DNA of 64,000 nucleotides, from contig CAMIVY010000004.1 of assembly GCA_946402275.1 (NCBI GenBank), forward strand, positions 62,001 to 126,000. Reading direction: 5' to 3'. The stretch comes from an uncultured Prevotella sp. GTDB taxonomy: Bacteria > Bacteroidota > Bacteroidia > Bacteroidales > Bacteroidaceae. Below, one piece after another: positions 44,584 to 53,492 of the stretch. A program made the position numbers and the translations under genes. The notes under the pieces were generated by a model. The model was not told where the DNA came from. It made no database searches and worked only from the letters and a program-made list of their open reading frames with translations. Each line of letters begins with the position of its first letter. Within the stretch, counting starts at the first letter, position 1.

Positions 44584-46113
44584 ATGTTTGAAAATCAGCC
44601 GAAAGGACTTTTTGCGTTGGCATTGGCCAATACTGGCGAGCGCTTTGGTTACTACACCATGCTGGCAGTCTTCGCTTTGTTTTTGAGAGCCAACTATGGC
44701 TTGTCGCCTGCCCTGGCAGGCACCATCTATAGTGCGTTCCTCATGTTAGTTTATTTCTTCCCACTCATTGGTGGAATCATGGCCGATAAATTCGGCTTTG
44801 GTCGTATGGTGACAACGGGCATCATCATTATGTTTGCAGGCTATTTGCTGTTGTCTGTCCCCTTGGGAGGCGACACTGTAGCCCTCGTAGTGATGCTGGC
44901 TGCCCTGTTGCTCATTGGCTTTGGCACGGGCTTGTTCAAGGGCAACCTGCAGGTCATGGTGGGCGATTTGTATAATGATCCGCAGTATAAGGACAAGCGC
45001 GATTCCGGCTTCTCCATTTTCTATATGGCTATTAATATTGGTGCTTTGTTTGCTCCTACTGCCGCCATTAAGATTAAGGAGTATGCTGAGACCTCGTTAG
45101 GCTATTCCAGCAATGATGCCTATCACTTCTCGTTTGCTGTGGCTTGTGCATCGCTGATTCTTTCTATCGCTATCTACTACGTTTTCCGTAGCACGTTCCG
45201 TCATACAGAGGGTGGCAGTAAGAAGACTAAAGCTGCTGAAGCCGCACCTGTCGAGGAACTTTCCAAAGAGGAGACCAAACAACGCATCGTGGCACTCTGC
45301 CTGGTGTTTGCTGTGGTCATCTTCTTCTGGATGGCTTTCCACCAGAACGGACTCTCGCTGACTTATTTTGCCGATGAGTTTACTGCCAACAGTGCTTCCG
45401 GCGTCCAGGCCATGTGCTTTAATGTGTGGAATCTGGTGGCTGTGGTCTTTATCGTCTATGCGGGTTTCTCGCTGTTCCAGTCTAAGACAAGTAAGGGTAA
45501 GATAATCTCCCTCATCGTGATAGCTGCTGCTTTGGCTTTCCTCTTCTTTGAGTATGATGGCGAGAAGGTTGTGGCAGTTTCCGCTCCTATCTTCCAGCAG
45601 TTCAACCCCTTCTATGTGGTAGCCCTCACCCCTGTGTCTATGGCTATCTTTGGTGCTTTGGCTGCAAAGGGCAAAGAACCATCGGCTCCCCGAAAGATAG
45701 CATACGGTATGATTGTGGCTGCTGTGGCATACGCACTGATGGCCTTTGGCTCTTTCGGACTTCCCATGCCTCAGACCGAGATGGGACCCGATGGAAATCC
45801 TGTGGCTGTCCATGTGGCTGACGTAACGCCCAACCTGCTTATCTCAGTTTATCTTGTATTGACTTTTGGCGAGCTGTTGTTATCGCCAATGGGTATCTCG
45901 TTTGTGTCGAAGGTGGCTCCTCCCAAGTACAAGGGAATGATGATGGGTGGCTGGTTTGTTGCTACAGCTATCGGTAACCAGTTGGTGGTTGTTGGCGGTC
46001 TGTTGTGGGGTGCTGTTCCCCTTTGGGTATGCTGGAGCGTATTCCTGGCCGTCTGCCTCATTGCCGCTGTATTCATGTTTGCCATGATGAAGCGCCTTGA
46101 GAAGGTTTGCTAA
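44584..46113 (+). CDS. POT/PTR2-family proton-dependent oligopeptide transporter
   Basis: A 509-residue inner-membrane symporter importing di- and tripeptides with protons. The family motif ANTGERFGYYTMLAVFALFL (about 15-34, with the ExxER-related acidic pair) is present, and PTR2 signature FSIFYMAINIGALFAPTAA lies near 143. About 12-14 membrane segments; a cytoplasmic Lys/Glu-rich loop (KKTKAAEAAPVEELSKEE) separates the halves near 215. Length typical. It lies 8 bp after the PorT-like gene. Substrate range cannot be told. Confidence 0.9.
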   Translation: MFENQPKGLFALALANTGERFGYYTMLAVFALFLRANYGLSPALAGTIYSAFLMLVYFFPLIGGIMADKFGFGRMVTTGIIIMFAGYLLLSVPLGGDTVALVVMLAALLLIGFGTGLFKGNLQVMVGDLYNDPQYKDKRDSGFSIFYMAINIGALFAPTAAIKIKEYAETSLGYSSNDAYHFSFAVACASLILSIAIYYVFRSTFRHTEGGSKKTKAAEAAPVEELSKEETKQRIVALCLVFAVVIFFWMAFHQNGLSLTYFADEFTANSASGVQAMCFNVWNLVAVVFIVYAGFSLFQSKTSKGKIISLIVIAAALAFLFFEYDGEKVVAVSAPIFQQFNPFYVVALTPVSMAIFGALAAKGKEPSAPRKIAYGMIVAAVAYALMAFGSFGLPMPQTEMGPDGNPVAVHVADVTPNLLISVYLVLTFGELLLSPMGISFVSKVAPPKYKGMMMGGWFVATAIGNQLVVVGGLLWGAVPLWVCWSVFLAVCLIAAVFMFAMMKRLEKVC

Positions 46114-46139
46114 TCTTATCATATTATTATAGGTAAGAA

Positions 46140-47540
46140 GTGAGTTTCATCCCATTTCTGGTATTAATCCTACTCATCACGTGTTGCGTTGCCGTCTTCG
46201 GTAACGCAACATTGGATGGTGCCTCACAGGTTTCGCTGTTGGTCGCATCGGCAGTCAGCGTGCTGGTAGGTCATTTTGCGAAACGCTTGGAATGGGAGAA
46301 CCTGGAACGTGAGTTTTCCGAAAAGATTGCCAGTTGCACGCCGGCCATCATCATCCTTCTTCTCATTGGCGCCATTGGTGGCACGTGGATGGTTTCGGGC
46401 ATCGTGCCTACCATGATTTACTATGGTATGCAGATTATTCGTCCGGAGGTTTTCCTGGTCAGCAGTAGTGTGCTGTGTGCATTGGTCAGCCTGATGATAG
46501 GCTCTTCATGGACTACGGTAGCAACGATAGGTGTGGCACTGATGGGCATTGGCAAGGCGCATGGCTTTGATGACGGTTGGATAGCAGGCTCCATAATCAC
46601 AGGTGCTTACTTTGGTGACAAACTGTCTCCGCTTTCCGATACTACCGTGTTGGCATCCAGCGTCTCTGGTACGCCTCTCTTCACACATATCCATTATATG
46701 TTTTATACCACGGTGCCTACGTTCTGCATATCCACCGTCATCTTTCTCATTGCAGGTTTTACGATGGACGTGTCGGGACAAGGCAATGTGACGGAGTTCA
46801 TGGAGGGCTTGCAGCAAACCTTTGTCATTTCTCCCTGGTTGATGCTGGTTCCAGTGTTGACGGGAGTCATGATAGCCCGTCGTCTGCCGTCTATGGTGGT
46901 GTTGTTTATGGCTATCCTTCTGGCGGTCATCGTTGGAGTGGTGCTACAACCCGAACTGGTTGCCGGCATAACAGGCAATGCAGGTTTCGTAGGATTATAC
47001 GAAGGAATGATGCGTGTTTGTTATGGCAGTAACGATATTGAGACGGGCAATTCGATGCTCAACGAATTGGTTCACACCAGTGGCATGAATGGCATGATGC
47101 CTACCATCTGGCTTATTATCTGTGCCCAGACGTTCGGTGGGGCTATCACTGCCACAGGTCAGTTGCAAGACCTCATGCGTCACGTCCTCCGCTTTGCACA
47201 TGGTACGGTATCTCTTGTGGCATCTACGGTGGGGACGGCCTGCTTTTGTAATATCGCCACGGCTGACCAGTATCTCTCCATCATGCTCTCCAGCTCCATG
47301 TTCAAGGAGACGTATCGCAAACGGGGATATGAGTCTCGCCTGTTGAGCCGTTCGTGTGAGGACGGAGCTACCGTGACCTCTGTCCTTGTTCCGTGGAATA
47401 CCTGTGGATTGACGCAGAGCACGGTACTTGGCGTTGCCACGCTGACTTATCTTCCTTATTGCTTCTTCAACTATCTCTCCCCCCTGATGAGCATCTTTGT
47501 GGCCTCTGTAGGATGGAAGATATATAAAATTAGAAATTAG
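46140..47540 (+). CDS. nhaC: NhaC-family Na+/H+ antiporter
   Basis: A 466-residue inner-membrane antiporter with about 11-12 hydrophobic segments. NhaC-type motifs are GAIGGTWMVSGIVPTMIYYG near 79, SSWTTVATIGVALMGIG near 122, and GAYFGDKLSPLSDTTVLAS near 156. The start is a GTG at 46140; the protein begins directly with the first membrane helix. It follows the POT gene by 26 bp. Some NhaC homologues exchange organic ions such as malate-lactate, so antiport of Na+/H+ is the likely but not certain activity. Confidence 0.88.
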   Translation: MSFIPFLVLILLITCCVAVFGNATLDGASQVSLLVASAVSVLVGHFAKRLEWENLEREFSEKIASCTPAIIILLLIGAIGGTWMVSGIVPTMIYYGMQIIRPEVFLVSSSVLCALVSLMIGSSWTTVATIGVALMGIGKAHGFDDGWIAGSIITGAYFGDKLSPLSDTTVLASSVSGTPLFTHIHYMFYTTVPTFCISTVIFLIAGFTMDVSGQGNVTEFMEGLQQTFVISPWLMLVPVLTGVMIARRLPSMVVLFMAILLAVIVGVVLQPELVAGITGNAGFVGLYEGMMRVCYGSNDIETGNSMLNELVHTSGMNGMMPTIWLIICAQTFGGAITATGQLQDLMRHVLRFAHGTVSLVASTVGTACFCNIATADQYLSIMLSSSMFKETYRKRGYESRLLSRSCEDGATVTSVLVPWNTCGLTQSTVLGVATLTYLPYCFFNYLSPLMSIFVASVGWKIYKIRN

Positions 47541-47690
47541 TAATGAGTAATTATGATTACACTTTTGGGCAGTATTTTTCGTAGGACTTGCGGGCTGTGC
47601 TTGCAAATACATCGTGCTTACATGCTTTGCTTGCTACATCGGGCTTGCATGGTTATCATAATTACTCATTTCTCATTACTCATTACTCAT
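47537..47690. repeat. MITE-like element with inverted heptad ends
   Basis: TTAGTAATGAGTAATTATGATTAC (left, from 47537) is the near-perfect inverse of GTTATCATAATTACTCATTTC (right, from 47652), followed by more ATTACTC heptads to about 47690. The inner 90 bp (with CTTGC-rich repeats such as GGGCTGTGCTTGC and TTTGCTTGCTAC) has no gene of its own. The element overlaps the nhaC stop and supplies the 5' end of the next gene. Confidence 0.55.
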
Positions 47691-48602
47691 TCAGCGTCCG
47701 CCCAGTCGCTGACAATGGTTGAGTTGAACTGCGAGAACATGTTCGACTGTAAGCACGACTCCCTGAAACAAGACACGGAGTGGTTGCCCGACGGACCAAG
47801 GCAATGGACACCAGCCCGCTATTGGCGCAAGTTGAACTCTATCGGTCAGGTGATTCTTTCCTGTCAACAAGAGGGAGTGCCCGATTTGGTAGCTCTGGTG
47901 GAGGTGGAGAACGACTCGTGCCTTTTCGATTTAACCCGGCGCTCGCTGTTGCGTAATGCTGGTTATGACTATCTGATGACCAACTCGCCCGATGTTCGCG
48001 GCATTGATGTGGCACTGCTCTATCAGCCTTTTTCTTTCCGTCCCATCTGCTATGACTGTCTCTATGTCAAACCCTTGGAAGGCATGCGTCCCACACGTGA
48101 CATCCTTTATGTTCAGGGTGAAACGGTGAAGGGTGATACGCTGCATGTCTTCGTGGTTCATGCTCCCAGCCGTTTTGGAGGTGAGAAAGCCACACGTCCC
48201 AACCGGCGTGTCGTGATGGAGCGTCTTGTTGAAACTATCAGCCAGCTGTCATCATGTGCCAAAGTCATCGTGGCAGGCGACTTCAACGACTATGCCGACA
48301 GTCCCTCCCTTCTGTTCTTGGAGGAAAACGGCTTGCACAACATCACCAGCAAAGCCAAAGGCTCTCATGGTGCAGAGGGCACCTATCGCTACGAAGGACG
48401 GTGGCAGAGCATCGACCACGTATTGGTAAGTACAGCACTCACTGATTTCGTTCTACAGACCTCCGTTAACGATGCCCCCTTCTTGTTGGAAGAAGACAAG
48501 AAAAACGGAGGAGTGAAACCTCTCCGCACCTTCAACGGCCTGCACTATCAGCGTGGCTTCAGCGACCATCTTCCCTTGGTGGTCTGTTTCCATAATCCTT
48601 GA
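47553..48602 (+). CDS. Exported endonuclease/exonuclease/phosphatase-family hydrolase
   Basis: A 349-residue (from the first ATG) exported enzyme of the EEP fold. Core motifs are ELNCENMFD near 73, VALVEVENDSC near 125 (metal-binding Glu), RGIDVALLYQP near 167, HAPSRFGGE near 211, VIVAGDFNDYADSP near 237, and FSDHLPLVV near the end. These match Mg2+-dependent nucleases or phosphodiesterases. Possible starts are 47553, 47622 (MLCLLHRAC) and 47649 (MVIIITHF). The last two give a signal peptide ending SASAQ whose core IIITHFSLLITH is encoded by the heptad element. Substrate unknown: DNA, nucleotide or lipid headgroup. Confidence 0.8.
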   Translation: MITLLGSIFRRTCGLCLQIHRAYMLCLLHRACMVIIITHFSLLITHSASAQSLTMVELNCENMFDCKHDSLKQDTEWLPDGPRQWTPARYWRKLNSIGQVILSCQQEGVPDLVALVEVENDSCLFDLTRRSLLRNAGYDYLMTNSPDVRGIDVALLYQPFSFRPICYDCLYVKPLEGMRPTRDILYVQGETVKGDTLHVFVVHAPSRFGGEKATRPNRRVVMERLVETISQLSSCAKVIVAGDFNDYADSPSLLFLEENGLHNITSKAKGSHGAEGTYRYEGRWQSIDHVLVSTALTDFVLQTSVNDAPFLLEEDKKNGGVKPLRTFNGLHYQRGFSDHLPLVVCFHNP

Positions 48603-48644
48603 TAGTTTTTGATGAATATATTTGGAAGTTTGAAAAGAAACTCC

Positions 48645-48652
48645 TATCTTTG
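48645..48652 (+). promoter_or_regulatory. -7 promoter box for the potassium channel gene
   Basis: TATCTTTG then C matches TAnnTTTG, 61 bp before the start at 48714. TTTG at 48621-48624 lies 24 bp upstream of the box, close to the usual -33 spacing. Confidence 0.6.
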
Positions 48653-48713
48653 CCCTGAAAATAGTAGGATGCGGAGAATTCCGACGTGACAAAGAGACTG
48701 AAAATCGACAACT

Positions 48714-49511
48714 ATGACAATAAGGGAACATATCAAGGAACTGGTAGATACAAGGAAAGACAACTTGTATTCCAAAATCTATGACTGGATAATGCTATCA
48801 GCCATCGTGATAGGTATTTTACCTTTGATGTTCAGGGAGCATCAAAGGCTTTTTTGGTATTTTGACATCATCTCTGGAATATGCTACATGATAGATTACA
48901 TCTTGAGATGGATGACGGCAGACTTGTCGTCAAAGCACAAGCGCATGACGGCGTTTTTGCTTTATCCCTTTACGCCAATGGCCATTATTGACTTATTGTC
49001 TATCTTGCCGACTTTCAACATGCTCAGCTCCACCTTCAAGGTTGTCCGTGTGTCGCGACTACTCAGACTGCTGAGGGTTATCAAAGTTGTACGATACTAC
49101 GAGCCGTTGGTTATCATTCTTTCCGTGGTACGACGCCAGGGGCGGATACTATGGACGGTATTCTCGTTGGCAATTTTCTATATCTTCATTACAGCACTTA
49201 TCATGTTTAATGCCGAAGAGCAAATAAATCCGGAAACGGGCGAATACCTCTTTACCTCCTTCTTTGATGCTTTCTACTGGGCTGCCTGCACGCTAACAAC
49301 GGTAGGCTATGGAGATTTATACCCGATATCAAATGTGGGACGCGTTATCAGCATCATCTCTTCGATGGTGGGTATAGCAATTATAGCCCTGCCGTCAGGT
49401 ATTGTGACAGCGGGCTATATTGATGAGTTGAGAAGCCGCAAAGATGCAAAGAAAACCAAAAAGGCCAAAAGGGGAAAAGAGGCAAACGAGGCAAATAATG
49501 CTATGCCTTAA
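48714..49511 (+). CDS. Voltage-gated-type potassium channel
   Basis: A 265-residue, six-helix channel. The S4 helix is textbook, with a basic residue every third position (RVSRLLRLLRVIKVVR, near 112-127). The pore carries the K+-filter TLTTVGYGDLYP near 195-206. Helices S1-S3, S5 (LWTVFSLAIFYIFITALIMF) and S6 are all clear. A Lys-rich tail (DAKKTKKAKRGKEANEAN) ends it. It has its own -7 box, and its 3' end overlaps that of the converging MFS gene by 11 bp, with no terminator stem between. Confidence 0.92.
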   Translation: MTIREHIKELVDTRKDNLYSKIYDWIMLSAIVIGILPLMFREHQRLFWYFDIISGICYMIDYILRWMTADLSSKHKRMTAFLLYPFTPMAIIDLLSILPTFNMLSSTFKVVRVSRLLRLLRVIKVVRYYEPLVIILSVVRRQGRILWTVFSLAIFYIFITALIMFNAEEQINPETGEYLFTSFFDAFYWAACTLTTVGYGDLYPISNVGRVISIISSMVGIAIIALPSGIVTAGYIDELRSRKDAKKTKKAKRGKEANEANNAMP

Positions 49512-51123
49512 TGTTTGGCTCTTCCAATCCGATACCTTTTTTCTTGTCAACAACCTTCAGCAGCAAGCCGAGCAGGAGGGCTGCAACACCCAGTGAGGCC
49601 AGCATGACCAGTGGAGCGGTGTAGTCAAACTGTGTGGGGTCGGTGACACCAGGATTGGTGGCGTCAAGCACTTTACCGATGAGCAGGGGGAACAGCCACA
49701 AGCCAATGTTCTGAATCCAGAATATCAGGGCATAGGCAGAACCAATGACCTTGGCATCAACGAGCTTGGGCACAGAGGGCCACAACGAAGCGGGTACCAA
49801 GGAGAAAGATGCTCCCAGAACCAGGATGGTGGTATAGGCAATGATGATTCCTCCAACAGCATTTCCCTTGAACATGGGCAATACGAAGGCGAAGGTCAGG
49901 TGACAACCGATGAGCAGCAGAGATCCCAATACCAGCATGGTGGCAGCCTTGCCGTGATGGTCGAGATAGCTTCCCAGAATAGGAGTGATAAGCACTGCCA
50001 GCAGGGGGAACACTGCAAAGATAGACTCTGCCGACTGGCGCATGAAGCCCATATAGCAATAGGTGATAAGGGCTATGATGGACATGGCCAGAAGACCGTA
50101 CTTCGTGGCGCTTTTCTTCTGGAAGTTAGAGGCAAAGCCAGTGGCTGCAACAATGAGCATGATGACATACTGAATGATGGTTACGTCGGGCTTTGCCCAG
50201 AAAGAGTCTGCCTCGGGAAGTGTCAGCGTCAGGTTGCACTGTAACATGTTAACAGCATACTTTTGGAAGGGGAAGATGGCTGAATAGTAGAGCACGCAAA
50301 GCAGGGCAACAATCCAGAAGCCACTGTCGCTGAGAATCTTACCAATGTCGCTGACCTTGAAGGGATCATCCTTCTCCTCAGCCTCACCGGTCTGTGCGTC
50401 AAGCTTCTGATCCATGAAGAAATATACAATGGTCATGATGAGAGCTATGCACATCAGTACAACGCCAAAGGCTACGGAACGGCTTACGCTGACCTCGCCA
50501 CCCAGACGGGCAAAGAAGGGTGAGAAAATCATACAGGTGGCAACACCCAGACGGGCCAATGCCATCTCGGAACCCATTGCCAGTGCCATTTCACGTCCCT
50601 TGAACCATTTCACGATTCCTCTGGACACGGTAATGCCCGCCATCTCGCAACCACAACCGAAAATCATAAAGCCACAAGCAGCAAACTTGGCAGAGGCAGG
50701 CATGCCCTCGTAGAACGGAGAAACACCTAGTTCGTCGAAGCCAGGGATGTAGTTCAGGTTGTTGTTAAACCAACTTTCCAAACCACTGCCAATGAAGCTG
50801 TCGCTGACAGCATACCATTTCACACAGGCACCAACGAGCATAACTGCTGCGGAGAGGACTGCCGTGAAACGGACGCCCATCTTGTCGAGGATGATACCTG
50901 CGAAGATGAGGAAGAATACGAATACGTTAAGGAATACCTCCGAGCCCTGCATGGTACCGAAGGCGGTAGAGTCCCAACCACGGGTTTCCTGCATGAGGTC
51001 CTTGATAGGTGAGAGAATGTCCATAAAGATATATGAACAGAACATGGCCATAGCCAATAGCAGTAGTGCAGTCCAACGCATAGCTGCTGAGTCTCTCAGT
51101 GTCTTTTGAATTGCTTGTGTCAT
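49501..51123 (-). CDS. MFS transporter, MFSD1-like
   Basis: A 540-residue MFS protein with 12 or so hydrophobic segments and a central cytoplasmic loop (DQKLDAQTGEAEEKDDPFKVSD). The late motif AYALIFWIQNIGLWLFPLLIG and the overall layout resemble the MFSD1-type branch, whose lysosomal member carries dipeptides. The assignment is by sequence style. It lies in tandem after an S9 peptidase (97-bp gap with a 22-bp palindrome array), which would fit uptake of peptide products. Alternatives are organic-anion or nitrate-type MFS branches. Confidence 0.75.
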   Translation of the reverse strand: MTQAIQKTLRDSAAMRWTALLLLAMAMFCSYIFMDILSPIKDLMQETRGWDSTAFGTMQGSEVFLNVFVFFLIFAGIILDKMGVRFTAVLSAAVMLVGACVKWYAVSDSFIGSGLESWFNNNLNYIPGFDELGVSPFYEGMPASAKFAACGFMIFGCGCEMAGITVSRGIVKWFKGREMALAMGSEMALARLGVATCMIFSPFFARLGGEVSVSRSVAFGVVLMCIALIMTIVYFFMDQKLDAQTGEAEEKDDPFKVSDIGKILSDSGFWIVALLCVLYYSAIFPFQKYAVNMLQCNLTLTLPEADSFWAKPDVTIIQYVIMLIVAATGFASNFQKKSATKYGLLAMSIIALITYCYMGFMRQSAESIFAVFPLLAVLITPILGSYLDHHGKAATMLVLGSLLLIGCHLTFAFVLPMFKGNAVGGIIIAYTTILVLGASFSLVPASLWPSVPKLVDAKVIGSAYALIFWIQNIGLWLFPLLIGKVLDATNPGVTDPTQFDYTAPLVMLASLGVAALLLGLLLKVVDKKKGIGLEEPNIKA

Positions 51124-51154
51124 TATCTTTTCTTTTTAATTCTTTCTCTTTTTT

Positions 51155-51220
51155 ATTCCCACACTGGGAATGTTTTGTTCCCACGCTGGGAATATAATGT
51201 TCCCACGCTGGGAATAAATT
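51155..51220. repeat. Three-unit array of palindromes with exact 22-bp period
   Basis: ATTCCCACACTGGGAAT at 51155, GTTCCCACGCTGGGAAT at 51177 and again at 51199, each exactly 22 bp apart. The core is TTCCCA-CRC-TGGGAA, a 15-bp palindrome with 3-nt centre, plus 5-bp spacers. The last unit ends on the stop codon of the S9 peptidase and the first lies 32 bp upstream of the MFS start, so the array fills the intergenic space. It has the same period as, but no sequence in common with, the array at 38065. Confidence 0.88.
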
Positions 51221-53448
51221 TACTTCAGCCAGCGGTCGAGCCAGTCGAAGAAGGTGCGTTGCCACAAAATACCATTCTGGGGCTTCAAAACCCAGTGGTT
51301 CTCGTCAGGGAAGATAAGCAGCTCTGCCGGAATACCACGCAGACGGGCAGCATTGAAGGCCCCCATTCCTTGGTTATATACAATGCGATAGTCCTTCTCG
51401 CCGTGGATGCAGAGGATAGGAGTGTCCCATTTATCTACAAACTTGTGGGGTGAGTTCTCATAGGTCTTGGCAGCACGGGCGGTGCGGTTTTTATTCCAGT
51501 AGGCATCGTCGTATTCCCAGTTAGAGAAGAATACCTCTTCAGTATCTGTGTACATGGACTCCAGATTGAAAGCACCATCGTGTGAAATGAATGCTTTGAA
51601 ACGCTTGTTGTGATGACCGGCAAGGTAGTAAACACTGAATCCACCGAACGATGCACCAACGGCTCCCAGTCGGTTCTTGTCAACGAAAGGAAGAGAGTCG
51701 GCAGCAAAATCGATAGCTGAGAGATAGTCGTCCATGCACTGTCCCGTCCAGTCACCGCTGATTTCCTCTTTCCACTCTTGTCCGAAGCCAGGCAGACCGT
51801 GACGGTTGGGTGCAACGACAACATAGCCATTGGCTGCCATCATTTGGAAGTTCCAGCGGTAGCTCCAGAATTGTGATACAGGACTCTGAGGTCCACCTTC
51901 GCAGAAGAGCAGGGTGGGGTACTTCTTGCCTTCCTCGTAGTTGGCAGGTAGCATCACCCATACCAGTTCCTTCTTGCCATCAGTAGTGGGAACCCAGTAC
52001 TGTTGCATCTTTCCAAAAGTCAACTGGTCCAAAATGTGCTTATTCTCAAAAGTCAGCTGGGTAATCTGGGCTTTGGCTTCTTTCCCCTTGGCTTTAAGCT
52101 GTGGCGTAACCATATAGATGTCCGTAGGAGTGCTCAGACTCTGACGGGTGGCCAGAATGCGTTGTCCGTTGTTAGCCATCTGGAGGCTTGTCCAGTCGTC
52201 CCAGGTCTCTGTGAGTTGTGTAATCTCACCTTTCTGGCTAGCCATATACATATTACAGCAGCCGTGCCAAACACTCAGAAAATAGAACTGCGGGTCGGTG
52301 CTCTTCACACTTTTCACTTTTCTCTTTCCACTATTCATTTCTCCTGGTGCCCAGCAGAAGGCTTCCACATCACTCTTCCAATTGAGATAACGCTTCGAAC
52401 CATTTTCCAGCGAATAGATACACAGGCGGTTGAGGTCAGCCTCATAGCCGTCACGAGCCATAGACTGCCATGCTATATATTTTCCGTCTGGCGAGAACTG
52501 CGGATTTTGGTCGTAGCCGGGATTCTCCATAGCCGTATTCTTGTTTACAGCCTGATCGGCCTTGGTGTGCGAGGCATCACTTTGCGGAGCAATATAGCCT
52601 TCGGGCTTGCAGAGATTCCTGGTCTTACGTGTACTTATATCATACAAATAGATATCAGAGTCGGTAGATGTCGCATAGTTGACACCCACCTTTTTGCGAC
52701 AGGTGTATGCGATAGTCTTTGAGTCAGGACTCCATGCCAATTGCTCAATACCCCCGAAAGGTTCCATAGGACATTCGTAGGGCTCGCCTTCGAGGATGTC
52801 CACCATGTCTTTAGAAATGATTTCTAATTTTTCATTTCTCATTTCTGCTTTCGCCAGGTAGGGGTGCTGAATGCTTTCTACATAGTGATCCCAATGGCGA
52901 TACATCAGGTCGGTCACACGGCGACCGGTAGCTTTGGGTAAGTCGTCAGGATTCTTCTGGATGACTTCGTAGAAGGGGATTGACTGAATGAGTATGACTT
53001 GCTTGAAGTCAGGTGAAAATTTGAAACCTTCCACCTTTCCGTCAGTCTTTGACAGTTGTTGACGATCAGCACCATTGGCCTTCATGCTCCATACCTCACC
53101 ACCAGAAATGAAGGCGATGGTCTCATTGTCCAGCCATGCAGGGTCGCTATCACTTTTGGCACTGCTAGTCAACAACTGCTGACCCGTGCCATCGGCATTC
53201 ATCACGTAGAGCACCTGATGGCTCTTGTTTTGCTTAACGCTATAGTAACCTACTTGGTAAACCACCTTTTGCCCGTCTGGTGAGACGGCAGTAGCACCAA
53301 TGCGCCCCATAGCCCAAAGAGCTTCAGGCGTCATCATGCGGCTCTTTAGCTTGATGTTCTGTTTTCCAATCACTTCAGTTGTCTGTGCTTGAAGGCTACC
53401 CAGCATAATTACAGCCAGTGCAGCTAAGGTTAAAAATCTTTTCATCAC
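51220..53448 (-). CDS. S9-family (prolyl oligopeptidase / acylaminoacyl type) serine peptidase
   Basis: A 742-residue exported peptidase. Signal peptide 1-21 (ends LQAQ), a beta-propeller-type region (about 40-470, with TDSDIYLYDI and NPQFSPDGKYIAWQSM blade repeats), then an alpha/beta-hydrolase domain. The nucleophile is in GAVGASFGGFSVYYL (near 612), the Asp near 690 in ILCIHGEKDYRI, and the His in DENHWVLKP near the C-terminus. Two in-frame heptad tracts add short charged inserts at about residues 201-209 (MRNEKLEI) and 368-382 (MNSGKRKVKSVKS). It would cut short peptides in the periplasm. It has its own -7 box at 53463 and lies upstream of the MFS gene. Confidence 0.9.
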   Translation of the reverse strand: MMKRFLTLAALAVIMLGSLQAQTTEVIGKQNIKLKSRMMTPEALWAMGRIGATAVSPDGQKVVYQVGYYSVKQNKSHQVLYVMNADGTGQQLLTSSAKSDSDPAWLDNETIAFISGGEVWSMKANGADRQQLSKTDGKVEGFKFSPDFKQVILIQSIPFYEVIQKNPDDLPKATGRRVTDLMYRHWDHYVESIQHPYLAKAEMRNEKLEIISKDMVDILEGEPYECPMEPFGGIEQLAWSPDSKTIAYTCRKKVGVNYATSTDSDIYLYDISTRKTRNLCKPEGYIAPQSDASHTKADQAVNKNTAMENPGYDQNPQFSPDGKYIAWQSMARDGYEADLNRLCIYSLENGSKRYLNWKSDVEAFCWAPGEMNSGKRKVKSVKSTDPQFYFLSVWHGCCNMYMASQKGEITQLTETWDDWTSLQMANNGQRILATRQSLSTPTDIYMVTPQLKAKGKEAKAQITQLTFENKHILDQLTFGKMQQYWVPTTDGKKELVWVMLPANYEEGKKYPTLLFCEGGPQSPVSQFWSYRWNFQMMAANGYVVVAPNRHGLPGFGQEWKEEISGDWTGQCMDDYLSAIDFAADSLPFVDKNRLGAVGASFGGFSVYYLAGHHNKRFKAFISHDGAFNLESMYTDTEEVFFSNWEYDDAYWNKNRTARAAKTYENSPHKFVDKWDTPILCIHGEKDYRIVYNQGMGAFNAARLRGIPAELLIFPDENHWVLKPQNGILWQRTFFDWLDRWLK
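52305..52344. repeat. Heptad tract inside the S9 peptidase gene (first)
   Basis: CACTTTTCACTTTTCTC-type units; on the coding strand they give MNSGKRKVKSVKS, in frame. Two propeller blades away from the active site, so probably tolerated. Confidence 0.6.
52821..52847. repeat. Heptad tract inside the S9 peptidase gene (second)
   Basis: On the coding strand AATGAGA-type units give MRNEKLEI, in frame, near residue 201-209. Confidence 0.6.
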
Positions 53449-53462
53449 TTTTTATATTGGTA

Positions 53463-53470
53463 CAAAGGTA
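53463..53470 (-). promoter_or_regulatory. -7 promoter box for the S9 peptidase gene
   Basis: On the reverse strand TACCTTTG, 14 bp upstream of the peptidase start. It lies between the peptidase and the DUF1846 gene and allows independent expression. Confidence 0.5.
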
Positions 53471-53492
53471 CAATAAGAATACTCCTTAACTC

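Noticed and set aside
45097..45813. 238-codon reverse frame in the POT transporter gene
   Set aside because: It is Ser/His-rich shadow sequence of a membrane protein gene.
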